Source: JAHEEL01 sp964195545
GTDB lineage: Bacteria; Actinomycetota; Acidimicrobiia; Spongiisociales; UBA5794
Reading direction: 5' to 3'
Length of the DNA: 7,333 nt
Assembly: GCA_964195545.1 (NCBI GenBank)
Contig: CAXMQQ010000011.1
Location: 1 to 7,333 of the forward strand
Positions 1-6,183 of this stretch are shown here, piece by piece. The notes under the pieces are model-generated. The model searched no databases. It was not told the origin of the DNA and worked only from the letters and a program-made list of their open reading frames with translations. A program made the translations under genes and the position numbers. Every line of letters starts with the position of its first letter. Position 1 is the first letter of the stretch.

Positions 1-423
1 GAACGCTGTCTGTTCGTCGACACGGGTCACACGACGCTGACGGGCCGTCAAACGTCGCACACCAGTGAGATCCATAGTCTCGGAACGGGTCAAGGTGGCT
101 TCATCGGCACCTGTTTGGGCGAGACGCATCAACGAAAGCCCACGATCGAACGTGACATCGCCCTCCGCGAGGCGATAGTTGACCCAACGATGCTTCGCCA
201 ACAGACGTGATACGGACACCAGATCCGATGCTGCTGTGTGGGACACGTCGATCTCTGCACTCACCCAATCCGTCATCGACCGATACCCATCACCGGCTGC
301 GATGCTGCCCTTATCCAGATCGGAGACGATCACCGCCTGACAAAGACGAATATGCGACACCTGCGCCTCGAGTTCACACAACACTTTGCGCTTCTCGACT
401 GATAGATGACTAGAACTGAACAT
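1..423 (-). CDS. DUF222 (13E12-type) protein, probable HNH endonuclease family, N-terminal part only
   Basis: Reading leftward from an ATG at 423-421 gives 141 codons without a stop, running off the left edge. The translation starts MFSSSHLSVEKRK and contains a helical block at about residues 45-105, with GYRSMTDWVSAE, SRLLAKHRW and a GDVTFDRGLSLMRLA segment. This matches the DUF222 pattern: an A/W-rich first helix set, then an 'L..G.lsfd.' segment. In the family this domain usually precedes a C-terminal HNH nuclease domain, which would lie outside the window, so nuclease activity is not shown here. An in-frame stop lies at 438-436 with no other start between, which fixes the start. There is no Shine-Dalgarno sequence, and the ATG may be leaderless. 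These genes are common in multiple copies in Actinobacteria, and their role is poorly known. The gene is divergent from nth. The family call rests on pattern recognition of a partial protein. Confidence 0.75.
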   Translation of the reverse strand, partial: MFSSSHLSVEKRKVLCELEAQVSHIRLCQAVIVSDLDKGSIAAGDGYRSMTDWVSAEIDVSHTAASDLVSVSRLLAKHRWVNYRLAEGDVTFDRGLSLMRLAQTGADEATLTRSETMDLTGVRRLTARQRRVTRVDEQTAF

Positions 424-429
424 ACCAAC

Positions 430-435
430 AACGTA
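430..435 (-). promoter_or_regulatory. Candidate -10 box (TACGTT) for a leaderless DUF222 transcript
   Basis: On the minus strand, TACGTT (435 to 430) fits the actinobacterial -10 consensus TANNNT and is followed by exactly 6 nt before the ATG at 423. Transcription would then start at or next to the A of the start codon. No Shine-Dalgarno sequence precedes the ATG, which agrees with a leaderless message. No good -35 hexamer is visible 16-18 nt further upstream. Inferred from motif and spacing only. Confidence 0.4.
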
Positions 436-487
436 TCAACCGGATAAGACACAAAACAGTACGAAACACCACACCCCAAAAGAAATC

Positions 488-503
488 TCAGAAGCATTTC
501 TGA
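488..503. repeat. Short perfect inverted repeat between DUF222 gene and nth
   Basis: TCAGAA (488-493), a 4-nt GCAT spacer, then TTCTGA (498-503) form a perfect 6-bp inverted repeat. It lies in the 154-bp divergent spacer (424-577), whose left half is A+T-richer than the surrounding genes (about 42% G+C by hand count over 424-500). It could be an operator for either divergent gene or a chance hairpin. It has no U-tract, so it is not an intrinsic terminator. Nothing else was recognised in this spacer apart from the two candidate -10 boxes. Confidence 0.3.
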
Positions 504-565
504 TGTCATACCGCCGTTGCAGTCGTGGAATCGTCGCAGAGGGCGTGTGCCGTCGGTGGCGGGCC

Positions 566-571
566 TACTGT
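566..571 (+). promoter_or_regulatory. Candidate -10 box (TACTGT) for a leaderless nth transcript
   Basis: TACTGT matches TANNNT and is followed by 6 nt (CTCCCT) before the ATG at 578. The arrangement is the same as at the DUF222 and trpE starts. There is no Shine-Dalgarno sequence in front of this ATG. If correct, it also rules out the upstream in-frame ATG at 503 as the nth start, because the transcript would begin at about 578. No convincing -35 element is seen. Confidence 0.45.
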
Positions 572-577
572 CTCCCT

Positions 578-1231
578 ATGGCTGTACCCACGACCGAAGA
601 ACGTCGGAACGCCCGAGTGATCTTGAACCGGCTGAAGAAGCGCTACCCCGAGATCGCGACCGCTCTGGACTACGTGGATCCATGGAACCTTCTGGTCGCG
701 ACCGTTCTTTCGGCTCAGACGACGGACGCGAACGTGAACAAGGTGACGCCCGGACTCTTCGAGCGCTGGCCGGCGCCCGAGGACCTCGCAGCCGCGAAGC
801 CCGAGGAAGTCGAAGAGGTCATCTTCTCGACCGGGTACTACCGCCAAAAGACGAAGTCCATCATCTCGCTGGCTGCCGACCTGATCGAGCGTGACGACGG
901 CGTCGTACCGGCCGATCTCGATGAACTCGTCAAGCTCCGAGGCGTCGGCAGAAAGACGGCAAGTGTGGTGCTCGCGGAAGCCTTCGGCATCCCGGCGATA
1001 GCAGTCGATACGCACGTGAAGCGAGTCTCGAACCGGCTCGGCCTCGTGTCAGCGTCGGATCCGGTCAAGATCGAAAGCGCACTGAAGGCCCTCTATGACG
1101 AGAAGGACTGGGAGCCCGTCTCGATGCGGTTCATCCAGTTCGGTCGAGACGTGTGCGACGCAAGGAGACCCGCCTGCGTCGGATGCCCGCTGGCCGACCG
1201 CTGCCTGTATCCCGACAAGACGCGGGAATGA
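578..1231 (+). CDS. nth: Endonuclease III (DNA glycosylase/AP lyase)
   Basis: A base-excision repair enzyme that removes oxidised pyrimidines from DNA and nicks the resulting abasic site by beta-elimination. The 217-aa product is close to the usual length of about 210. Visible features in order: the N-terminal helical core with LLVATVLSAQTTD (38-50); the helix-hairpin-helix LRGVGRKTASVVL (120-132), carrying the catalytic lysine K126; VDTHVKRVSNRLGL (143-156), with the catalytic aspartate D144; and a C-terminal [4Fe-4S] ligand set C193-X6-C200-X2-C203-X5-C209. All key residues are present. The frame is open from an ATG at 503, but the extra 25 residues are Arg/Cys-rich and unlike the family. 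MAVPTTEER at 578 is the natural start and lies 6 nt after a TANNNT box. The stop overlaps the MATE start (ATGA), so the two are probably one transcript. Confidence 0.95.
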   Translation: MAVPTTEERRNARVILNRLKKRYPEIATALDYVDPWNLLVATVLSAQTTDANVNKVTPGLFERWPAPEDLAAAKPEEVEEVIFSTGYYRQKTKSIISLAADLIERDDGVVPADLDELVKLRGVGRKTASVVLAEAFGIPAIAVDTHVKRVSNRLGLVSASDPVKIESALKALYDEKDWEPVSMRFIQFGRDVCDARRPACVGCPLADRCLYPDKTRE

Positions 1232-2574
1232 TCGAAGCCTTCCGACGAACCCCATACGACAGGGAGATCATTCGGATCGGTCTCCCTGCACTCGGTGCAC
1301 TCGCAGCAGATCCGTTGGTGTCGCTGATCGACACGGCGTTCGTCGGGAGGCTCGGTGCGACGGCGCTCGCTTCCGTCGCAATAGCTTCGGCGATCTTCCT
1401 AGCGGTGTTCGCCATCTTCAACTTCCTCGGGTACGCCGTCACACCGCTTGTCGCCCAGTCGGTAGGTGCAGGCGATCGCGGCGAAGCGGGTCGCTTCACC
1501 GTTGCGGCACTCGCCATATCGACCGTCGCCGGAGTGATCGCTGCGTTCGGGCTGATCGTCGCGGGCGAACCTCTCTTGCGTGCCTTCGGTGCCGAGAGCG
1601 AGGTGCTCGAGGGCGCCGCAACCTACCTCCGCATCCGTGCACTCGGCGTTCCCGCCCTGCTCGTGATCCTCGTCGGCCACGGTGCCTTCCGCGGCTACCA
1701 AGACACGCGAACGCCGTTGGTGGTCACGCTCGGTCTGAACGTTGTGAATCTCGTGCTCGACCCGGTCCTGATCTTCGGCCTGGGTTGGGGGATCGCCGGT
1801 GCCGCATGGGCGACGGTGACGGCACAGTGGTTCGGTGCGGTCTGGTTCGTCGTTCTCTTCTTCTGGACACGCCGCGCTGAGTTGGGTATCGGGTTCGGTC
1901 GACCTCAGCGCCGCACGCTTGGCCCGCTGTTCGGTGCAGGGAAGGCGATGGTCCTCCGCAACGCGTCGCTGCTGGCGGCACTGACCGCAGCCACCATGGT
2001 CGCTGCCCGTGTCGGAACGGCCTCGGTGGCAGCCCACCAGATAGCGATCCAAATCTGGATCTTCCTCGCGTTGGTAATCGACGCCCTGGCAATCGCGGGT
2101 CAGGCGATCGTTGGAAAGGAACTCGGCGCGGGGGACCCGTCCATAGCGAAGGAAGTCTCGAACCGGCTGCTGGCTCTAGGACTCTTGTTCGGCGTCGTAC
2201 TCGCGGTGGCACTCGGAGTGTCGTCGCCGTGGCTGGCATCGTTGTTCACAACGGATGAAGCGGTGATCATCGCGTTCGCATCGATCCTTCCGATCCTTGT
2301 CGTGATGCAACCCATCAACGGACTGGTCTTCGTTTGGGATGGCGTTGCCATTGGGGGCGCGGCATTCGGTTTCCTCGCCGGGAGCACGCTCGCGGCAGGG
2401 GTGGCATCGATCGGCCTTCTCCTGGCGGTCCTGCCGATGGGATGGGGCCTCGTCGGAGTGTGGACGGCGATCGTGATTCTGATGCTCGTCCGGGCTACAA
2501 CTCTGTGGTGGTGGTACGTGAACCGCTTTGCGAGGACCGGACCAGATCCATCCCCTTCGTCTCCGGCAGTCTGA
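1228..2574 (+). CDS. MATE family efflux transporter, DinF-like
   Basis: An integral inner-membrane antiporter of the multidrug and toxic compound extrusion family, expected to export organic compounds using a Na+ or H+ gradient; the substrate cannot be told. The 448-aa product has about 12 hydrophobic segments in two similar halves. DinF-like landmarks are IGLPALGALAADPLVSLIDT (17-36) with AFVGRLG, QSVGAGDRGEAGRF (77-90), FRGYQDTRTPLVV (154-166) followed by NLVLDPVLIFGLGWGIAGAA, and in the second half QAIVGKELGAGD (292-303). The start is the ATG at 1228, overlapping the nth stop by 4 nt (ATGA). An in-frame ATG at 1153 would add an Arg-rich 25-residue leader lying wholly inside nth and is rejected. 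The last 80 bp overlap the convergent MFS gene; the tail after the last membrane segment is a short polar WWWYVNRFARTGPDPSPSS-type extension. The family is clear; the DinF subgroup is likely. Confidence 0.93.
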   Translation: MIEAFRRTPYDREIIRIGLPALGALAADPLVSLIDTAFVGRLGATALASVAIASAIFLAVFAIFNFLGYAVTPLVAQSVGAGDRGEAGRFTVAALAISTVAGVIAAFGLIVAGEPLLRAFGAESEVLEGAATYLRIRALGVPALLVILVGHGAFRGYQDTRTPLVVTLGLNVVNLVLDPVLIFGLGWGIAGAAWATVTAQWFGAVWFVVLFFWTRRAELGIGFGRPQRRTLGPLFGAGKAMVLRNASLLAALTAATMVAARVGTASVAAHQIAIQIWIFLALVIDALAIAGQAIVGKELGAGDPSIAKEVSNRLLALGLLFGVVLAVALGVSSPWLASLFTTDEAVIIAFASILPILVVMQPINGLVFVWDGVAIGGAAFGFLAGSTLAAGVASIGLLLAVLPMGWGLVGVWTAIVILMLVRATTLWWWYVNRFARTGPDPSPSSPAV

Positions 2575-3850
2575 GGATAAGAAGGATCGAGATCACGAGG
2601 CCGGAACCGAGGGCGGCGACGGTCATCGACAGCCCGATCCGGTCGATGAGTACACCACCGATGAGGAAGCCGGTGATGCTTCCGAGAATCGCGGCATTCG
2701 TCACCCAGGCTGCGGACGTTGCTCGCACCCGCGTCGGGAACAACTCTGCTCTGAGCGCACCGAGGGAGGGAGTCAGCATCGTGGCGCCCAGCGTCGCAAG
2801 GAAGATCGAGATCGCCAGGAACCATCCGGAGTCGAGAAGGTAGAAGCCGAGTCCACCGACGAGTCCGATGGCAAGCGAGAGAGCTGCTGTCGGGCGACGA
2901 CCGGTGCTATCGGCCATGCGTCCCCCGACGAGGAGGCCGACTGCCCCGAGACCGCTGGCCGCGATGAGCAGGAAGCGGGCGGCGCTCGCTTCCCAAGCGA
3001 GATCGTTGATCAGACGCTCGAGCACGAAATCGAACGCCGGAGCGGAGAACGCGGATACGAAGAAGGACACACCGGCGAGGGGCCAGAAGTGTCGTCCGAG
3101 ACCCATCTTGAGAGATGCGATGAACGAGATCGGGCGGCCCGGTTGGTAGGCCCTGCTCTCGGGGAGGAAACGACTGAGCAGCGGGATCGCGAGGAGGCCG
3201 AGCCCGGTGAGAGCGAAGAGGAGACGCCATCCGGTGTCTGCGCGCTCTGCGATCGGTAGGAGGAGCAGTCCGGTGCCGACACCCAGCGATCCCGCGAGTC
3301 CGTAGAGGCCGATTCCGTATGCGCGTATACCCGGGGTGAGTTCCTCGGCGAGAAGGACCATCCCCAGTGCGGCGACGGCGATGACCGCGACCCTGACAAT
3401 CGACTGGGAAGCGACGTACACGGCGGTGGACGGTACGAACGCCGTGAGGAGGCTTCCGAGGGCGAGGAGGCCGAACGCGGCGATCAGGGGATCCTTGCGG
3501 CCCCTTCGATCTGCCACGATGGAGAAACCCACTCCAAGCAGGGAGACGGCTCGCACGATTGCGAAGATCACGCTCATGTTTCCCTCGGTCATGCCGAGCG
3601 AGAGTCGAGCGTACGGGAGTGTGTGAGCCATCTGCGCCCCGCCATATCCCGCGACGAACGCGACGATCCCGAGCAGAAACACGATCCGGCGATCGGTCGG
3701 CGAGAACGGGCTTGTCGGATTGAGGAACTGTGGGAGTGACATTCGTGAAAGGGTCGGGATCAGGGGCGTGGAGGAGCCTACCGCCGGAACCGCCGAAATC
3801 CGACCGGGAAGAATTCGGGGACGATTACCGTTCTCGTTCACGGTGGTCAT
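2495..3850 (-). CDS. Major facilitator superfamily (MFS) transporter
   Basis: A secondary transporter of the inner membrane with about 12 hydrophobic segments and 451 aa. Signature loops are ADRRGRKD (113-120, motif A between segments 2 and 3), PESRAY (230-235, after segment 6), the mirrored GRMADSTGRRP (310-320), ELFPTRVRATSAAW (369-382) and PETKG (429-433) after the last segment. This combination resembles the sugar-porter and metabolite:H+ symporter branches; the substrate is unknown. The ATG at 3850 is preferred because AAAGGA lies 8 nt upstream (plus-strand 3859-3864). The first 50 residues before segment 1 are polar and not family-like, so the ATG at 3742 (MSLPQFLNP) is a possible alternative, but it has no Shine-Dalgarno sequence. 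The gene is divergent from ccdA with 12 bp between start codons. Its 3' end overlaps the MATE gene by 80 bp. Confidence 0.92.
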   Translation of the reverse strand: MTTVNENGNRPRILPGRISAVPAVGSSTPLIPTLSRMSLPQFLNPTSPFSPTDRRIVFLLGIVAFVAGYGGAQMAHTLPYARLSLGMTEGNMSVIFAIVRAVSLLGVGFSIVADRRGRKDPLIAAFGLLALGSLLTAFVPSTAVYVASQSIVRVAVIAVAALGMVLLAEELTPGIRAYGIGLYGLAGSLGVGTGLLLLPIAERADTGWRLLFALTGLGLLAIPLLSRFLPESRAYQPGRPISFIASLKMGLGRHFWPLAGVSFFVSAFSAPAFDFVLERLINDLAWEASAARFLLIAASGLGAVGLLVGGRMADSTGRRPTAALSLAIGLVGGLGFYLLDSGWFLAISIFLATLGATMLTPSLGALRAELFPTRVRATSAAWVTNAAILGSITGFLIGGVLIDRIGLSMTVAALGSGLVISILLILRLPETKGMDLVRSSQSGSRTTTTEL

Positions 3851-3865
3851 CCGGAGGTTCCTTTG
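3851..3865. promoter_or_regulatory. Back-to-back ribosome binding sites of MFS and ccdA
   Basis: On the plus strand GGAGG (3853-3857) stands 5 nt before the TTG start of ccdA at 3863. On the minus strand AAAGGA (3864-3859) stands 8 nt before the ATG of the MFS gene at 3850. The minus-strand site overlaps the ccdA start codon, so both initiation regions share about 15 bp. This supports the TTG and ATG start choices. The promoters must then lie inside the opposite gene, giving divergent transcripts with complementary 5' ends, unless the MFS gene really starts at 3742. Confidence 0.6.
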
Positions 3866-4612
3866 AGCGAAGTCAATCTTGTCGCCGCGGTACTCGCAGG
3901 TGCTGCGTCGTTCCTGTCGCCGTGCGTCCTCCCTCTTCTTCCTGGCTACATCTCGTTGATGTCGGGCTACTCGATGCAGGAACTGGCCGAGGGCGATGTG
4001 TCGATGAGACGAGTCGTCGGTATGACCGGTCTGTTCGTACTCGGGTTCACTGCGGTCTTCGTCGGTCTTGGGGCGACCGCGACATCGATCTCGTCTCTGC
4101 TGGCTCGTCCCATATTCAGCACCATTGCCGGGTGGGTCATCGTGCTCATGGGACTCTTCATTGCCATCACGGCTGTGTGGACGCCTTCCTGGCTCCTCCC
4201 CGTGATGCGCGAGCGGAGGGTGGAATCACATGGGGCCAGAAGATTCGGCTACTTCGGACCGCCGATCATGGGTGCCGCGTTCGCGTTCGGTTGGACGCCC
4301 TGCATCGGTCCGTTCCTCGCATCGGCGCTACTGCTCGGGTCGACGTCCGACACGGTCGGTCAAGGCATGCTTGTGCTGTTCTTCTACTCGCTCGGTCTCG
4401 GAATCCCCTTCCTCCTCACCTCCTTGCTGCTGGTGAAGGCCTTCTCCGCATTCGACTGGGTGAAGCGTCACTTCACAGTGATCACGGTTGTTTCGGGACT
4501 CTCTCTCGCTGTCTTCGGATTGCTTATGGTGACCGGCAGGATCGCCAACCTCTCTGGATTCTTCTCGGACATGCTCGACTGGCTCGGACTCGAGAGTCTG
4601 TCCTCGTCCTAG
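3863..4612 (+). CDS. ccdA: Cytochrome c biogenesis protein CcdA / DsbD-like thiol-disulfide transporter
   Basis: A membrane protein that carries reducing equivalents from cytoplasmic thioredoxin across the membrane to extracytoplasmic redoxins, for cytochrome c maturation or reduction of disulfides. The 249-aa product has six hydrophobic segments, as is usual for CcdA. The two redox cysteines sit in their conserved settings: FLSPCVLPLLPGY (17-29, C21) at the start of the first segment and FGWTPCIGPFLAS (142-154, C147) in the fourth. A charged loop (about 115-128, MRERRVESHGARR) separates the two halves. The TTG start has GGAGG 5 nt upstream. No redoxin, ResB or CcsB gene is visible next to it, so whether it serves cytochrome c maturation cannot be decided. 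A TTACCGTTCTCG stretch at 3825-3836 upstream recurs before the response regulator gene and contains a possible -10 TACCGT. trpE follows 53 bp downstream and seems to have its own start signal. Confidence 0.92.
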   Translation: MSEVNLVAAVLAGAASFLSPCVLPLLPGYISLMSGYSMQELAEGDVSMRRVVGMTGLFVLGFTAVFVGLGATATSISSLLARPIFSTIAGWVIVLMGLFIAITAVWTPSWLLPVMRERRVESHGARRFGYFGPPIMGAAFAFGWTPCIGPFLASALLLGSTSDTVGQGMLVLFFYSLGLGIPFLLTSLLLVKAFSAFDWVKRHFTVITVVSGLSLAVFGLLMVTGRIANLSGFFSDMLDWLGLESLSSS

Positions 4613-4653
4613 CCGGCGTGTCCTCTGCGTCGCTGCGGACGATGCAACAGCCC

Positions 4654-4659
4654 TAACGT
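4654..4659 (+). promoter_or_regulatory. Candidate -10 box (TAACGT) for a leaderless trpE transcript
   Basis: TAACGT matches TANNNT and is followed by 6 nt (GGGCGC) before the ATG at 4666, the third case of this arrangement in the window. No Shine-Dalgarno sequence precedes trpE. With a transcript starting at the ATG there would be no room for a leader-peptide attenuator or T-box, so control of trpE would rest on feedback inhibition or on the promoter. The -35 region is not recognisable. Confidence 0.45.
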
Positions 4660-4665
4660 GGGCGC

Positions 4666-6153
4666 ATGCAGATCTCGTTGACGAAAGAACGGTTCCTCGA
4701 ACTCGCCGATCAGTTCTCGGTGGTCCCATTGGCGACTGAAGTGCTCGGCGATCGCGAGACACCGGTGTCGGTGTTCGAAGCCCTCGTCGGTGATGAGGAC
4801 GGCTTTCTTCTCGAGTCTGTCGAGGGTGGAGAACGGTGGGCCCGCTGGTCGTTCGTCGGCTGGGACCCGGTGTTCACGCTGGTCGCACTCAACGGTGTGA
4901 CCGAGGCGGTCGGTGCCGATATCGATCTTCCCGATGGTGACCCTCTTCAGGTGCTGGAGTCGCTCCTTGCGCGATTCCGCACACCCGATGGCCCCGAGTG
5001 CGGGTTCCCCGGGGAGACGCCGCCGCTTCACGGCGGCTTCGTGGGATACCTGGCATATGACGTCGTGCGATATGTCGAGGCGCTGCCTGAGGCGCCGCAT
5101 GATGATCGTGGACTTCCGGAGATGGTGTGGCACGTCGGCGGTGGATTGGCCGCGATCGATCGACTCCGGGATACGATCCTGATCATCCGAAATATCGTGA
5201 TCGACGACAATCCGGCCCGCGCCTACGACGACGCAATCCAGTCGATCGAAGACGACGTAGAGCGTCTCTCGGTAGTGACCGACCGTTCTCTGGGAACTCG
5301 TCCTCTCTTCGACGAGGTGGCAGGGGCGGTAGCCAACACGAGCCAGGAGCACTACGAAGCGGGCGTTCGGCTGGCGATCGACCACATCAACGCCGGCGAT
5401 GCGTTCCAGATCGTGCCGTCGGTCCGTTTCGACGTGGAGTTCGATGGGAACGCCTTCGCCGTCTACCGGGCACTGCGCCTTGTCAATCCATCACCGTTCA
5501 TGTACTTCGTTCGGCATGGATCGATCTCAATCGCAGGCTCGTCGCCGGAGCTCATGACGAGGGTGCGAGAGGGGATCGCATACAGCCGTCCCATCGCTGG
5601 GACTCGTCCACGCGGAGAGAGTCCCGAAGCCGATACGGTGCTCGAAGCCGAACTTCTCGCAGATCCGAAGGAACGGGCTGAGCACGTGATGTTGATCGAC
5701 CTTGCGCGGAACGATCTTGGTCGCGTCTGTGAATTCGGAAGTATCTCCGTCGACGACCTCATGGTGATCGAGCGCTACTCGCACGTCATGCACATCGTCT
5801 CAGGGGTCTCCGGTACGGTGCGTGAGGGCTTGGGACCCGTTGACGTCCTGAGGGCGACGTTCCCTCATGGCACGGTGACCGGGGCGCCGAAGATCAGGGC
5901 GATGGAGATCATCGACGGCCTCGAGCCGAACGCCCGCGGACCGTACGCCGGTGCCATCGGATACATCGACTTTGCCGGCAATCTCGACACAGCGATCGGT
6001 CTTCGCACGATGATCTCGGATGGAGACCAGGCGTGGGTGCAGGCGGGTGCGGGGGTCGTTGCCGACAGCGTGCCAGCATCCGAGTACCGAGAGTGCGTGC
6101 ACAAGGCGGCCGCCGTGCTCGCCGCCATCGCTGCGGCACCGCACCTGAGATGA
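4666..6153 (+). CDS. trpE: Anthranilate synthase component I
   Basis: Catalyses the first committed step of tryptophan synthesis, chorismate to anthranilate, with ammonia supplied by the glutamine amidotransferase subunit TrpG. The 495-aa product is full length. The N-terminal domain carries LLES (48-51), the motif of the tryptophan feedback site. The chorismate-binding domain, from about 225, shows PIAGTRPRG (309-317), HVMLIDLARNDLGRV (340-354), HGTVTGAPKIRAM (401-413), GPYAGAIGYI (425-434) and AGAGVVADS (460-468). The alanine in PIAGTRPRG separates it from PabB (aminodeoxychorismate synthase), which usually has lysine there (PIKGT). The start at 4666 fits the TrpE N-terminus and the TANNNT box 6 nt before it. 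No fused amidotransferase domain is present, and no trpG, trpD or other trp gene lies in the window, so the partner must be encoded elsewhere. The stop codon lies in the left arm of an inverted repeat. Confidence 0.95.
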   Translation: MQISLTKERFLELADQFSVVPLATEVLGDRETPVSVFEALVGDEDGFLLESVEGGERWARWSFVGWDPVFTLVALNGVTEAVGADIDLPDGDPLQVLESLLARFRTPDGPECGFPGETPPLHGGFVGYLAYDVVRYVEALPEAPHDDRGLPEMVWHVGGGLAAIDRLRDTILIIRNIVIDDNPARAYDDAIQSIEDDVERLSVVTDRSLGTRPLFDEVAGAVANTSQEHYEAGVRLAIDHINAGDAFQIVPSVRFDVEFDGNAFAVYRALRLVNPSPFMYFVRHGSISIAGSSPELMTRVREGIAYSRPIAGTRPRGESPEADTVLEAELLADPKERAEHVMLIDLARNDLGRVCEFGSISVDDLMVIERYSHVMHIVSGVSGTVREGLGPVDVLRATFPHGTVTGAPKIRAMEIIDGLEPNARGPYAGAIGYIDFAGNLDTAIGLRTMISDGDQAWVQAGAGVVADSVPASEYRECVHKAAAVLAAIAAAPHLR

Positions 6154-6168
6154 GTCAGAGTCATCTCA
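6146..6168. repeat. Inverted repeat at the trpE stop, upstream of the two-component genes
   Basis: TGAGATGA (6146-6153) and TCATCTCA (6161-6168) are perfect 8-bp inverted repeats around a 7-nt spacer. Within them GAGTCA occurs twice in tandem (6152-6163). The trpE stop codon is the last triplet of the left arm. No T-run follows, so a Rho-independent terminator is unlikely. The repeat lies where the -35 region of a promoter with a -10 at about 6178-6183 would be, so it may be an operator for the regulator/kinase operon, possibly autoregulatory. The repeat is seen directly; its function is inferred. Confidence 0.4.
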
Positions 6169-6177
6169 CGGAATCCT

Positions 6178-6183
6178 TACCGT
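6178..6183 (+). promoter_or_regulatory. Possible -10 box (TACCGT) for the response regulator operon
   Basis: TACCGT fits TANNNT and lies in the 79-bp gap between trpE and the response regulator, which would give a leader of roughly 40 nt. The 12-nt TTACCGTTCTCG containing it also occurs 27 nt upstream of the ccdA start (3825-3836). No clear -35 hexamer is present. Weak evidence, given as the best candidate in the gap. Confidence 0.25.

Noticed and set aside
1..15. GAAC-N7-GTTC near the left edge, considered as a LexA box
   Set aside because: The spacer is 7 nt instead of 4, and it lies inside the DUF222 coding region far from any start.
207..413. Plus-strand open frame of 68 codons opposite the DUF222 gene
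   Set aside because: It is Arg/Pro/Ser/His-rich with no family resemblance and lies inside the better supported minus-strand DUF222 frame.
503..577. N-terminal extension of nth from the ATG at 503
   Set aside because: The 25 extra residues are Arg/Cys-rich and unlike endonuclease III, and a likely -10 box lies at 566-571, just before the ATG at 578.
2528..3259. 243-codon plus-strand open frame antisense to the MFS gene
   Set aside because: Its composition is a Glu/Arg/Gly-rich repeat-like string typical of the opposite frame of a high-G+C gene; the MFS frame has clear transporter motifs.
3730..4656. 308-codon plus-strand open frame overlapping ccdA
   Set aside because: Arg/Ser/Cys/His-rich translation with no motif, out of frame with the convincing CcdA protein.
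4609..5385. 258-codon minus-strand open frame antisense to trpE
   Set aside because: Looks like a shadow of the trpE codon bias; no ribosome binding site or recognisable domain, and TrpE motifs are intact on the other strand.
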